64,000 bases of DNA from NCBI GenBank assembly GCA_001599595.1, contig BCHH01000009.1:2171224-2235223 (forward strand), given 5' to 3'. This DNA comes from Beverwykella pulmonaria (taxonomy: Eukaryota; Ascomycota; Dothideomycetes; Pleosporales; Melanommataceae). A program made the translations under genes and the position numbers. A model generated the notes under the pieces. The model made no database searches and had not been told where the DNA came from. It saw only the letters and a list, made by a program, of their open reading frames with translations. How positions within the stretch are numbered: position 1 is the stretch's first letter; every line of letters begins with the position of its first letter. This document shows positions 33,064 to 43,620 of this stretch, piece after piece.

Positions 33064-33527
33064 TGCGGTGGAGGAAAGGTGTGTGATATAAAAATATCAC
33101 AAGGGTAGGAGGGCGACTCGCAGCCATGCGATGTCTGAAGCAGCAATGCACTAATAGAGGAGGGTGAGGATCAAGGTGAGGTTTGGCAGTAGACTGTTTC
33201 AATTTCGTTGTATCTAGCTACTAAACAAGATGAAATAGAGAGATGGATGATGAATGAATGAAGAAATGTTCATGATCTCGTTGGGGTGAAGGTCGTGTGT
33301 TCGGTGGTAATGATGTCCGTGATTGATGGCCCGTCTGTGATTGATGCCTCCTCCATGATTGATACATCCATGGGCGTGGTGTTCGGATGCCCGTATATAT
33401 GCCGCGTTGATGATGACGAAGCAAGCAGCTGATAAAGAAAACAAGTCCCGTTCCCTGCACCATGCACGCAAGCCTTGAACCCGTGCCTGAGGTGAATGTA
33501 AGCAAAGTAGCTCTTCGCTACGGCGCA
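33064..33527. repeat. Dispersed ~460-bp repeat, copy 1 (solo-LTR-like)
   Basis: It is homologous to 51270-51668. It starts TGCG and ends CGCA, with CTAT on both sides (33060-33063, 33528-33531). Shared blocks include GTGATATAAAA...ATCAC, GGCGACTCGCAG, GATCAAGGTGAGGTTTGGCA and a TATATATGCCGCGTTGA TATA-like box. TG...CA ends with a TATA box suggest a solo LTR; a 4-bp duplication would be slightly unusual. Confidence 0.6.
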
Positions 33528-33726
33528 CTATGTCTTAATATTAAGCGCTTCACACGTGCTGAAGCTATAAAATTGAAATATTACAACAATATTCACTGAA
33601 GTCGCTAGAGATGTCTCTAGTGGGTCGAGATTGCAATAATCCTAGAAGTCGTCGCATCTCGCCCGTCCAAGAGCTGCGTTGAACCACTGTGGTCAGTCTG
33701 TTTTTGTAAGGAACACGAGATGAACA

Positions 33727-33894
33727 TGTAAGCTGGAGTGTGTGGGAGAGAGTATGAAGATGTGTATTGTATGTCTGTGTGTGTATATATGTGTGTGAGA
33801 TGTGTGTGAGATGTGAGATATGTACAGATGATATATATATATGACGGAGTGATTAGTCAGTGGCATATCCACGTGACATAGTGTCCTGCTTACA
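33727..33894 (-). mobile_element. Solo LTR of the copia family, copy 4
   Basis: TGTAAGCTGG...CTGCTTACA, 168 bp, flanked by perfect GAACA duplications (33722-33726, 33895-33899). It carries an expanded GTGTGTGAGATGTGTG stretch and the family's GACGGAGTGATTAGTCAGTG core. Confidence 0.92.
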
Positions 33895-33954
33895 GAACAA
33901 GCATCAGGTTCTCTAGATTGATAGACTACGTACAGCTATCGTGGTTGTCGAAGA

Positions 33955-34790
33955 GGAAGGCTATAGAGCTAAAGAAGGAAGAGCGTCTCTAGACGGCCAT
34001 GTTAACACTGCTTGCTGGCGCAAGTAGTGAATATCAGGGGCCTGTAGCGCGTAGGTCCCTCGCCTTTAAACTCGAACGTGAACAGGTCTGATAGCTCTGC
34101 TGAGCGCCGGTTACCACCATGGGTAAGCATGTAGTGACCTAGCAGGACATCAACTAGCGTATGCAAGTGGCATTCTTCTAAGGACGTTGCCCCGTATACC
34201 CAACGATTACTGTAGGTGCGCTCAGACTCACCTTCGGAGTAGCCATCTAGAAGCGTGTCTCCCCTTATCAGCGTACTGTTCTTGATCCCGCTGCGCATCT
34301 CTCCGCTGCAGAGACCGAAGGCACTCACGCATAGTATCCCCCGTGGGGGAGAGGGTTCAGGTAAGCGTTCATGCGCATGGCCCTCTACATCTGATAGAGA
34401 TCGGTGATAGCAGTAACTTAGATACAAACTAGGCCCTAGGCAAGCTGTTTCTGTTCTTTGAGGCACGTTACCTGCTACCTTGCGAGATTTAGTTCTTGGA
34501 GGCCTATTCACTACCTTCTGTTTAATTCAGAATAGCAACTTATCCTCTGTCACGGTATCGTCATAATACTGCTTCCGTGTGTAGAACTCCTGAACAGATG
34601 GTTTGAATACCTGGTGTACAGCGCACGGGCGCGATAAGAGGGCTGTAAGAAGGATTTGCTCTAGCGCAGCTAGCTGGCTAATAATACTGAATTCTCTCTG
34701 CTTTGGCTCCTACACCCGGTGCATATTGTCTGGTTGTTCCTGTTTTATAGTAGCGAGGATCTGTCAACGCTAAGGGATAGCTGGCAGCAG
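33955..34790 (-). pseudogene. Crypton/Ndc10-like tyrosine-recombinase fragment
   Basis: The minus strand reads QLAALEQILLTALLSRPCAV, VFKPSVQEFYTRKQYYDD, VVNRPPRTKSRKVAGNVPQR, then a 169-codon open stretch (34002-34511) with GDTLLDGYSEGE, ECHLHTLVDVLLGHYMLTHG, GNRRSAELSDLFTFEFKGEG and PLIFTTCASKQC, ending HGRLETLF. This matches the fungal Ndc10-like/GCR1-like DNA-binding proteins related to Crypton tyrosine recombinases ('HYMLTRGGDRRSAEISDLFTFEFKGEGPT'), recalled rather than searched. Only the N-terminal and middle part survive; the catalytic C-terminal half is missing. Two or three stops and one small gap occur. The composition is less AT-rich than in other relics, suggesting decay by truncation more than by RIP. 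Confidence 0.6.
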
Positions 34791-34847
34791 CAACAGCAAC
34801 AGGTTAATGCGAGGGGAGGCCTCCGCTCTATATACACACCTCACGGT

Positions 34848-36243
34848 GACGAGCTGGCCCAATGGAAGCTGCAGTAGCGAGCAGTTACGGATGGAGGAGT
34901 GAGGGCAGAGGCAGCACCAGCAGCTCTTCAGCAGCGGTATTACAGCAGGCAGGCCAATGGGGCTTGACGCGATACGGTTGCATGGTAGGTCAGCAGCGCG
35001 CTCAGTGGCCGGAATGGAAATCACGAGATATCTACTGCAGGTGGCGGGCGCAAGCTGTAAGTATATCCAGTGGCTCAGCGGCTGGTCAGCGATACCATGG
35101 ACGGGCACCGGAGAATCAATGCCGATTTATGAGAAAGGGCTAGAACGAAGTCGAAAGAGGGGATGCGGGGTTTTTTGCTGATCTGGATGCAGTCCTCCAG
35201 TGGGCTTATGGTGATGCACAAAAACAGAAAGTGTGGGCGGTTACACGAGGCTGAGGATTCAGAGGGGATATGTTCATAGCACGATTCCCCACCCAGCGGC
35301 GGCGCGGCTACGCTCTTTGTTTTCTCCGCCAATATGGTGTTCTCCACTTTTTCAGGTATAATCGTACCAGCTCGTTTAGTATTGAACACATTCTGCAATA
35401 ATGCAGCAACCGCAAACATATACACCCCCGAAGGAATCCCAGAATGCAATCGCTTCTCAGCCTCCGATGCCTCCATACGTAGGCATAGCCATACTGCAAC
35501 CACTCGTAGAAAGTGAATGTGCTACCCGCTGGGACAAGGACTTTGGAGTGTAGGTCGGTGACTTCGATGAGGGTGGGCGGGGGCGGGAGCAGTTCACTGC
35601 CATTCTACGACGTCCCCGTATGTTTGAGAGAATCTTAGGAACCGAAGCAATATAGAGAAGCGGGATGTGGTTCACAAAAAGCAGCTGAATGGAATAGAAA
35701 ATACTTCTCGAGCAGGATGATGGATAAAAGCATGAAGAGGGGAAGTAATGTGGAAAGTGAGAGGGAAAATTTGAAAATCATCTCATACTTTCGATGAAAA
35801 AGGTCCTTAACTAAAGTAAAGCTTGTTTGCTCGAACATGAGGTTTTGTGCGACGATAGTTTGACTCTTTCCTGTGCCAAACAACGAAATGGCGCGGCGTT
35901 GCAAGGACTTATTCTTGCAGTGGCAAACATGTATACCACGTATCGTGGTCTTGGGTAGAGCAAGCTGGTGTTGGTGATGCGCGGTGCCCAACCAATACTG
36001 TTAATTTCCAAGCACCACTCAATATTGTATTTGCTGTTGGTTGTGACGAGGAGAAGCAACTTTCTGGAACGGATGTACGTATTTCGACTCATCAGCCTTT
36101 CTGTTCGGCGATTACCAGCGTCTATAATATGAATAGTGTGTAAGTAGAACGGCGCTGCGATATTAAGCGCGCCACTTGGCTCGCGGCTTAAGTACCACTT
36201 TCCAGACAACGATCTTCAAGATTTTGATCTTTTGACTATGAAA
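34848..36243 (+). pseudogene. RIP-scarred unidentified gene
   Basis: Two long frames follow one another: 34848 to about 35355 (GGVRAEAAPAALQQRYYSRQ, SALSGRNGNHEISTAGGGRK, LVSDTMDGHRRINADL, ERARTKSKEGMRGFLLIWMQ) and 35401-36243 (PPMPPYVGIAILQPLVESEC, GDFDEGGRGREQFTAILRRP, ANMYTTYRGLG, LKYHFPDNDLQDFDLLTM). A GTATAA...TGCAG stretch at about 35356-35406 could be an intron, although the phases do not close. About 15 internal stops are all C-to-T reachable from CAG, CAA or CGA, and no indel is needed within the second frame over 840 bp. I do not recognise the product. It was probably a duplicated protein-coding gene or element gene inactivated by RIP. Confidence 0.45.
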
Positions 36244-37279
36244 AAATTCCTATTGACAATTGAAAGTCACAACGCATGTTCTACCAATATATTGGAGCTG
36301 CCCCTAGACTCCGTGATTATTTCCACTTTCAAGCTGATATCGTCCCCATATCTAACTAGTCAACTTGAACTTCATAATTCTCGATTGTAGTATGTTACGG
36401 TTATATCACGTGCATTACTCTATCACGTGCCATTGTACGAGATATATATAGGGGTCCTCTCGCCCAACCTTCTCTGACACACAGAGAGCTCAATTCACCT
36501 CATTTTAACTCCAAAATAGTAAATCCTCCTCGATGAAACCATCAATCAGTATAGAATTGAGAGCTGTCAAAATCCTCAGGAAGGTAGTTCCACCGGACAT
36601 ATATAGTAAAGCACCGCCGTTTATAAACCCATCATGATTCCCAGTCACATTCAGGGGCGGATATTGTGGATACTTTGCAGCTTGTACAATCTCATATGAA
36701 ACGCCAGATTACAGGCATTATTTCTATTTTTGGGGTGTTTTTGATGAGTTTATCAATCTGTCTATTCTGCTTCTTTCTTCTTTGCGGTTTGTTGCATGGC
36801 ATGTCTCTGGCTTCGGTGACATCAAGGCTACTTCCAGGAATTCCGAATAAAGCAGCGGAATCTCGCATTGACAATTCTGAACAGGAATCTTTCCGGACGA
36901 GTCATAAATTTCTTGTGGTATATGCGGTCAGCATACTGTTGCCGGGACTGTTTCCAGAAGAAGAGCCTTGGTGAGACGTTTGCAGATCTTCCAAGCTACA
37001 CCTAGAGCGTGGAGGGGCGCTTTGTAGCAGGCGCTTTCCAAAAGCATTGCTTTAGCATTCCTTAGAACTGGCAAGCCTAATAAAGCTACTTTCAGAAAAT
37101 CGAGACATAGCGAGACTGACTGGTTCGGTTTTAAGCTTCTGATTAGATTGTTTGTAGATACTGCTGCCGACAGAGGAAAGCTATTAGAGTTCAAAGACAT
37201 AAATGATGCTATTATGCATAACGTTATTGTTCAATTTATTACGTAAACACTACATATTCATATTGCAGACTAGTAAGGC
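36244..37279. other. Spacer with weak coding signals, no assigned gene
   Basis: Two CACGTGC sites occur near 36408-36430, followed by a TATATATAGGGG box (about 36441-36452), which looks like a promoter pointing right. What follows (36480-37200) has short frames on both strands, including a 102-codon + frame with one hydrophobic segment (36666-36974) and a 90-codon - frame (36928-37200). None resembles a known family and neither has convincing gene structure. Confidence 0.35.
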
Positions 37280-39021
37280 TCAACTCCAAGCGAAGAACGA
37301 CGCACCAGAGCTATACATAATAGAGTCCCACCAACTCTGAAGGTGCCAGGTAATTCCCGTATTAGTGACTGAGGAAGTGCTCAACCGCAGGCGCAAATTC
37401 TTGCTATGATCGTAGTCGAGCGAGTCAATGGCCATGATGACCTTGGGCACCTTTGAAAATGCCGTGGAAAAGTTGAAGACCCCCGAGTTCTCGGCCTGTG
37501 GGTTATTCCAGGGACGTACATCCTGGGTGTTGAATTTACCACTGGTGACACCGGGCTGGTCGGAAGGGTAGGCCAACCAAGTGACACCGGCGCTATATAG
37601 GATCGAGTCGGCCCATGAGTCGGCATGGATGGTGAAGCCAGTGTTATCAATGTCGGTAGGATACACTCTGATGCGCCAGTTCTTGTTATTGTCCATGTCC
37701 AGGGACTGCAACCAGGTGATTACTTTGGGTGGGGCCTCAAATGGCGTTGTAAAATCGATGCGCTTCGACTGCGTCAACTGCGGCTGATCCCATGGACGCG
37801 TTTCCTGGGTATTGTAGATACCTGTTTGAATGTAGCTGAAGCGCGAGCTCTTCTCTAGGAACGTCATGGAGGCCGAATAGAGCGTAGTGTCGGCCCAACT
37901 CTGCAGGGATGCTTTGAATTTCTCAGTCGTTGCCTCGCTGGCGAAAGCTCTGATACGGATGCCAGTGCTCTGGCTGATGTCGAGGGATGTGATACCAATT
38001 GGGATATCTGGCACAGAATCATACTTCTTTTGGTAGTAGATGACTTTATCGTTGTCTAACTGCGGCTTGTCCCACGGGCGTATCTCCATGGTGTTGTATT
38101 GTCCAGCATCAAAAGCATCAGTTGGATAGCAAAACTTGGCGTACTCCATATCAGTCGTAGACAATTTGAAGTTGTAGCTGGTGCCCTTGCCATTCGTGGT
38201 CCAACTGGCAGGGAAATAATACAGCATGATGCTATCCGGGTCAAACGCCGTGGCCTGGGTGTCCTGGAGTGTGTAGAGAGTGAACATGTTCTGGTCAACC
38301 TTGGCCTTGTCCCAATTGTTAGGGGGGCCGCCAAGGTCCTTGTAGACCTGCTCTTTGTTCCATGGAATTTGAGCATACGGACTCTCATGCTCATGAACAG
38401 CTCCGAGTGCGTGACCAAACTCGTGAAGAATGACGGAACGGATCTCGTCTTCTGACTTATTATCATTGATCCAACCCAAATTCATTGACGGTTGGTTCTG
38501 GGAGCTGAACCAGGAGCAGTCTGTCCCCAGATAAGACCAGGATCCCAAACCAGGATTGAAAGCGATGAGAATGTCTACCTCTCCCGAGTCGAAAAAGGCG
38601 AACTTGATGTTGGCGTACTGACACCACTCTGGGGCATACTCCTTGACTTTATCCTAAACCTTAGTGAGTAATTTCGAAGCTCTAGATCCTGTACTCTAGT
38701 TTGACCAACCTTCTGCCATGTAGAGCCTCCTTGGAAACCAATCTTTAGCTCGCGGCCAGGTAGCCAGAACTTCCTAGTCATCATAGCAAGACCCAAAGGT
38801 CCGCCCGGTGCAGTTGGCGCCGGAGGCAAGGTGAGCGACCCATTTCGTGGGTTCTCCTCGATTGCCTTAGAGATACTCTCTTTTGGGGGTATGCTGTTCT
38901 CATCGTTTACACCAAGAATCTTAGTGAAGCAAATAGGTCCATAGGAGTCCATAATGGAGAAAATGGGTTCAAAACAAGTAATTCTGATGAGATTGTCTTG
39001 TGGGTTTGTTGGGGCTGTCAT
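37280..39021 (-). CDS. Zinc metalloprotease with three C-terminal H-type lectin domains
   Basis: Exons 38710-39021 and 37280-38653 are joined by a 56-bp GT-AG intron (38654-38709), giving 561 residues. Residues 181-191 are the extended zinc motif HEFGHALGAVH followed by EHESP, and SIMLYYF (245-251) is the Met-turn, placing the catalytic part with metzincin peptidases (astacin/M12A-like or related fungal proteases). Residues about 285-561 hold three repeats ending in SWADTTLYSASMTFL, SWADSILYSAGVTWLAY and SWWDSIMYSSGASFFAW, the signature of H-type lectin domains (Helix pomatia agglutinin type, GalNAc-binding in characterised members). The ATG at 39021 is the first in frame; the N-terminus (MTAPTNPQDN) has no signal peptide, so export would need another route or an unseen exon. 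All catalytic residues are intact, with no RIP stops. Binding and cleaving a glycosylated target is inference. Confidence 0.85.
38654..38709 (-). other. Intron of the metalloprotease gene
   Basis: A 56-bp phase-0 intron, GTTGGT...GTTTAG, joining GGSTWQK to DKVKEYAPEW. Reading through it would give a TAG stop. Confidence 0.8.
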
Positions 39022-39608
39022 GAACAAAATTTCCTAAACACCGAAGGAGTCGTCCTTTATACTTGAGAAACCTGAATACAACACTATTCGATGCCTGTCA
39101 GCGTACCAGATTCATCTAGACCTAGATCAAAGCCTGTCAGCTTGGTGGCTAGCTGAGATACTACTTCAAAGACATGTGAACGCCGTTAAGACTTTCTCAG
39201 TAGGCTTGTGAAAATTTATGGGGCAACCAGTGGTAGAGCGATTTCGGCCTCAGCCATAATATTATCAAATGGTGGAGCGATGGCCTCGACTGAATATCTA
39301 TGCATTTTCAGCAAGCCAATGCTTAAGCGCATTCGGCCTTAGCTATGATACTATTAAGCGGTGAGGGTAACGACCTCGACTGGGATGTGCGCGTATGCAA
39401 CTAGCCAATGACTGTGCAACGCAATACCCAACGCCTATGGCATTTGATCTCGGCACGACTTCCCCACCACACACGAGAGAGATCATAATTTATGTAATCT
39501 CGTTTGCAGAACCATTGGCAGTCTTCACTTTTTTCACTTGCATAAATTCCGCCGCCTTCTTTATGGGCGGAAGTGCAAGGACATGCAGTTATTTGAAGAA
39601 AAAGAAAA
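39022..39608. other. Upstream region of the metalloprotease, with an imperfect duplication
   Basis: A segment of about 90 bp is imperfectly duplicated: 39240-39320 and 39341-39411 share CATTCGGCCTYAGCYATRATA...ATTA, CCTCGACTG and AGCCAATG. I see no gene; the first copy may be promoter-associated, being 220-300 bp upstream of the ATG. Confidence 0.45.
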
Positions 39609-39754
39609 AGTAAGGTGACGCGAAGATTGCAAGCAGGCGGGGTGCTTTGTATGATTGTATTGTACGTGCATATGTTTTTGTTTTAGATGAGGTGGGATGA
39701 GACGAGCTAACTGGACAGCAGATAGTAAGCACTACAGTAGCATACTGCTTACAC
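39609..39754 (-). repeat. Probable divergent copia LTR fragment
   Basis: It ends CTGCTTACA and is followed by CACCTCCTCC, which on the minus strand is a polypurine tract GGAGGAGGTG just like that of the full copia element. The left end (GTAAGGTGACG) is a weak match to TGTAAGC. No target duplication was found, so it may be the 3' end of an old element. Confidence 0.35.
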
Positions 39755-40123
39755 ACCTCCTCCAGATTCGACTGTAGATCAAAAATGAATTCAATTTACA
39801 TGTAGAAAATGAAGATACCTTAAAAGAGCGACGTATATATGGCTGATCCTATCAATAAACAGCCATACACATTATCCGTTAAGAGTACAATACCTCTAGC
39901 ATATCTCATTTTTTTGGAAATTATTATTTACATTAATACTATCTACTGCTAGGCTAATACAATGATGCTTATGCAGCTACCCGGGCTATATAGCACTGTG
40001 CTCACTCTACCTATCCCTCTTTGCTAGGGCTTTAAAGCGGGCAGCTACAGTCTTGCAATTGGGGCTTGTGCAAGCAATAAGGAGAAATAAGGAAATACAA
40101 ACACCTGCTATGCCTATCCTGTA

Positions 40124-41976
40124 ACGTATTCGATAAGCGAGCGCTCCAGACAAGCGAGCGCTCCACCCCTCCAACTTTCCGCGACGCGTCAACTTTCAAC
40201 CACAATGGCTCAACAACGCAACGCGCAATCAGTCCAAAACGAAGGCAGGATATCCTTGGCTATATCAGCTATCAATAACAATCAATTACAGAGCGAACGA
40301 CGTGCTGCAGCAATATACAACGTCGACCGAAGGACACTTAGACGACGACGCGCTGGAACAACTGCGCGACGCGATTGTGAGCCCAACTCAAAGAAGCTCA
40401 CTAAGTCTGAAGAGCTAGTTCTTATTCAATATATACTTGACCTAGATTCAAGAGGATTTGCGCCTAGACTGAGCGAGGTGCGAGATATAGCCAACAAACT
40501 ACTCGCTAAGCGTGCTGCTGGCAAGGTTGGAATTAAGTAGCCAGAGAACTTTGTCAAGCGCACGCCAGAGCTCAAAACACAATTTAATTGAAAGTACAAT
40601 TGCCAGAGAGCTCTATGCGAAGATCTAGAGGTTATTGTGCTGTAGTTTAAGCTTGTACGCAATACAAAAGCAAAGTACAGCATCCTAGATAAAGACACAT
40701 ACAACTTTAACAAAACTAGCAACTAGATGGGCGTTATCTTGACAGGAAAAGTTGTTACAGGCTCTAAGAGACGCAATTGGCTAAAATCTGTACAACTAGG
40801 CAATTGTAAATGGGCCACAGTAATCTATAGGATTAATGCATGCAGATGGGTGATTCCACTATTTATTATTCTTGCAGGGATATACTACCTCTTAGTATAG
40901 TACAAGGACGACAATATACTACTAGACTAGCCTATATTAGTAAGCAACAATGGCTGGACAACTAATAAGCTTAGTGTTAAGTGGCTAAAGCACTTTAACA
41001 AGCATACAAAGCATTATATAGTAGGCAAATATTGCCTACTTATTCTCAACGGCCATAAGAGCCACATATCACAAGGCTTTAAAGATATCTGCAAGGACAA
41101 CAATATTATTACGCTCTATATACCGTCGCACGCGTTACACCTGCTACAGCCACTTGATGTAGGCTGCTTTAGACCTTATAAGAAGGTGTATAGGCGCTAG
41201 ATTAAGAGCCTAGTGCGCAACTACATCTACCACATTACCAAGCTAGAGTTCCTCCCAGCCTTTAAAGCAGCTTTTTTTAAGTTAATTACAGAGGACAATA
41301 TCCGCGCAAGCTTTCAAGGCACAGGCCTAGTACTATTTAACCTAGAGGCTGTACTCTTAAAGCTTGATGTAAGGCTTTGGACGCCATCTCCTCCTGCTAT
41401 AGAGGTTGCCTAATAGGAATCTAAAACACCAAGCAACACAGCTAAGCTAGGAGCTTAATCAGCCCTAATTTAGGGTTGAATTCAAAGGCATCAGGATAGC
41501 TCACCTACGTTAATTATAGAGTCGCTTAATCGCCTTACTAAGGGTGCTGAAGTAATAATGCATTCAGCCGTATTACTACGCGATAAAGTCACTCGCCTCT
41601 AAAAGGCAAATAAAGCTGCAACAAAGCGCAGAGCGCGTAAAAAGAAGCAGATTTAGAAGCAAGGGACCCTAACAAAGGCAGAGGGTAGTGATATAATTGC
41701 TCAAAAGGACGTTGATGGACAGCTTGAGGCCGAAACGCGTCAAGGCAGGGCACGCGCAGGTAGGAACGCGCAGCAGCAGGCGCGTTGTAGCCGCTGCAAA
41801 GAATCAGGTCACAACATTCGTACGTGTCAAAAAGATGAAGAAATCACTATAGATTAATTTCTAAGTTGTAGATAGTCTATATCTTCTTGCGTTGTTGAGT
41901 TGTCTTAGTTTAGAGTCGTGGAAAGTTGGTAGGGTGGAGCGCTCGCTTGTCTGGAGCGCTCGCTTATCGAATACGT
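40124..41976 (+). mobile_element. Second pogo-like element with 62-bp TIRs
   Basis: Inverted repeats at 40124-40185 and 41915-41976 (ACGTATTCGATAAGCGAGCG...) match at 60 of 62 positions by my count, with TA on both sides (40122-40123, 41977-41978). Inside each TIR GCGAGCGCTCC occurs twice in direct orientation. Length is 1853 bp. The sequence differs from the 21584-23943 element, so this is a separate family. Confidence 0.9.
40205..41857 (+). pseudogene. Pogo-like transposase with C-terminal zinc knuckle, RIP-inactivated
   Basis: ATG 40205 to stop 41855-41857 is one frame of 550 codons with about 14 internal stops at convertible codons and no indel. The first 111 codons are open: a psq-type helix-turn-helix (ISLAISAINNNQLQSERRAA) and a second DNA-binding segment (LTKSEELVLIQYILDL). 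The DDE core reads LLILNGHKSHISQGFKDICK and LYIPSHALHLLQPLDVGCF. The C-terminus contains CSRCKESGHNIRTC, a CX2CX4HX4C knuckle, seen in some fungal pogo-like transposases. The left TIR ends only about 20 bp before the ATG, so the promoter must lie within the TIR. Confidence 0.85.
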
Positions 41977-41978
41977 TA

Positions 41979-42520
41979 CCTTTTTTTTTGTTTTATTGTT
42001 TATGCCGGTTTAGAACGTACTTAGAGAGCTGCTGCTGCTAGCAGCTATCTTGCTATAGCAATTTCTGTTTCTTGTAGGATGTCTATAAGGACTATCCTTC
42101 CTTTTACAGTATTAAAAGGGTTGTATAGCGTAAGTATGCGTTTTCCTAGCGCCTTTGTAGCCTTTTCTCTTTCCATTCTGTAGTGTTTGCAGTATATAAG
42201 AAGGCGCTGTGGTGTCTGTAGTGGCTTGCGGTTGCCAAAACATTCTGTAAGGCCAGTTCTGGCCTGTACGAAGGCAATTTGACTCAGGTGTCATGTGATT
42301 AGGCCATTAGTGTTCTCCCGCTGCCAACGTAGCTTGTTAGCGGTTCGTCTCCTAGAATACACTCCTCTCTACCCTAAAACCTACTCTCAATCCTATTAGT
42401 ACGACACAACCTTACAATTTCCACATATTATTTTAGCTATTAACAATACAAACTATTAAATTTAATTTGGTAGGTTTTCTAACCTAAGGCATCGTGGCTG
42501 ACATAGCCTCCACAGCCTTC
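41979..42520. other. Repeat-derived spacer right of the pogo element
   Basis: It contains a short GCTGCTGCTGCTAGCAGC run (about 42031-42048) and AT-rich sequence similar in texture to 39755-40123, the other flank of the pogo insertion, so both flanks are probably one older repeat. No gene is seen. Confidence 0.35.
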
Positions 42521-42527
42521 ACAACCC

Positions 42528-42690
42528 CGCAGCTGAGAGCCTTAGCAAGAGGAATATATCTTCAGCTGAGAGCTTAGCAAGAGGCATATATCTTTAGCTG
42601 AGAGCTTAGCAAGAGGCATATATCTTCAGCTGAAAGCTTTAGCAAGAGGCATATAGCTTCAGCTGAGAGCTTTAGCAAGAATGCAAGGAG
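42528..42690. repeat. 31-33-bp tandem repeat, about five units
   Basis: Units of AGCTGAGAGCTTAGCAAG followed by AGGCATATATCTTC repeat with small length changes. It has no coding signal. Confidence 0.85.
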
Positions 42691-42805
42691 GTAACACGAG
42701 CGGGCTGGCAGCACTCCTTGCTAGCGCTAGCGTGGTTTTAGCCATATGAGACGTAGCTCTTGAGTAATTTATAAGCCAAAGAAGCTGCTAAAATACTGCG
42801 ACAGA

Positions 42806-42960
42806 TGTGACAACCCCGTCACATGACCGCTATGACCATGTCACATGACCTCGCTTATTCCTTGTATAAAACCATGCTGCCGAGCTACCTCATCCCGGCA
42901 CCTAGTTATTTCGTAATATAACTCGCTTTCAGCTCTGTGCTCTCTCAGCTGCCCGTCACA
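42806..42960. mobile_element. Solo LTR (155 bp) with perfect TSD
   Basis: TGTGACAACC...GCCCGTCACA, flanked by ACAGA on both sides (42801-42805, 42961-42965). It contains two CACATGACC words, a TATA-like TTGTATAAAACCATGC and a pyrimidine-rich 3' part. It is the same family as the element at 8323-10434 but far better preserved. Confidence 0.92.
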
Positions 42961-42969
42961 ACAGATATA

Positions 42970-43620
42970 CACATCCTAAAGTGCCAAATCGTGTACGCCA
43001 GAACCTTGGCCACCACCCACCTCCGCTTCTTCGTTATCCAATACTCCGACAGCAAGAAACCCGGCTCTCTGTCTGCGAGCGTAATATTAAGAATACTCTT
43101 AACTGCTATGCTGATTGGACTCACAAGAAGACCAACAGCTCTCTCGGTGTCTCTTGTAGCAATTTCTGCCTCTCTCCAAAAGGATACTTGGACTCCTCAA
43201 AAGCGTGAGGAAGAAAGCCAAATATTAATACACTGACCTAATAGCGTCTTAGTGTCCTGGTTAAGCTTGATCGCTTCCACTAATAGAAACTATTTGAAGA
43301 TATTGCATTCCTAGAGGGCGTCTCTGCCTGCAAGCAATCCTTATACAAAGCATTTGAAAAGGAGGGCTACGCTTACTTCATTGCTACAGAGAAGCTACGT
43401 ATTATATCTAAAAAGCAAGAGGCCAGGCTTATTCTTACCTAGAATGGACTCCTGAGATGTGGGCAACAGTAATACGTACTAATAAAGCATCTATTCAAAC
43501 TAGTTGAGACTAGATCTTTGATACTAGAAGCGCTAATAAGAAATATGATATTAATTGCTGTCTCCCAAAGTTTAGGAGCTATTTGTCGGCCCGTGGGTAA
43601 TATGATGAGCCACCTTGATG
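42970..43620 (+). pseudogene. Tc1-like transposase fragment
   Basis: The + strand reads HHPPPLLRYPILRQQETRLS, then KLFEDIAFLEGVSACKQSLY, KAFEKEGYAYFIATEKLRII and KKQEARLILT. After a frameshift it continues WTPEMWATVIRTNKASIQTS and CCLPKFRSYLSARG. This follows the fungal Tc1-like pattern 'KAfe.eGyg.y.a..K...s...k.aRl.......WtpedWa.ViwtDEasi'; the first catalytic Asp/Glu pair has decayed to TNKA. No TIRs are recognised. The fragment begins right after the solo LTR, which may have cut it. Confidence 0.55.

Noticed and set aside
34862..35181. + strand short frames in two registers near 34.9-35.2 kb
   Set aside because: A third register gives the longer, convertible-stop frame of the RIP-scarred gene; the open ones are shadows.
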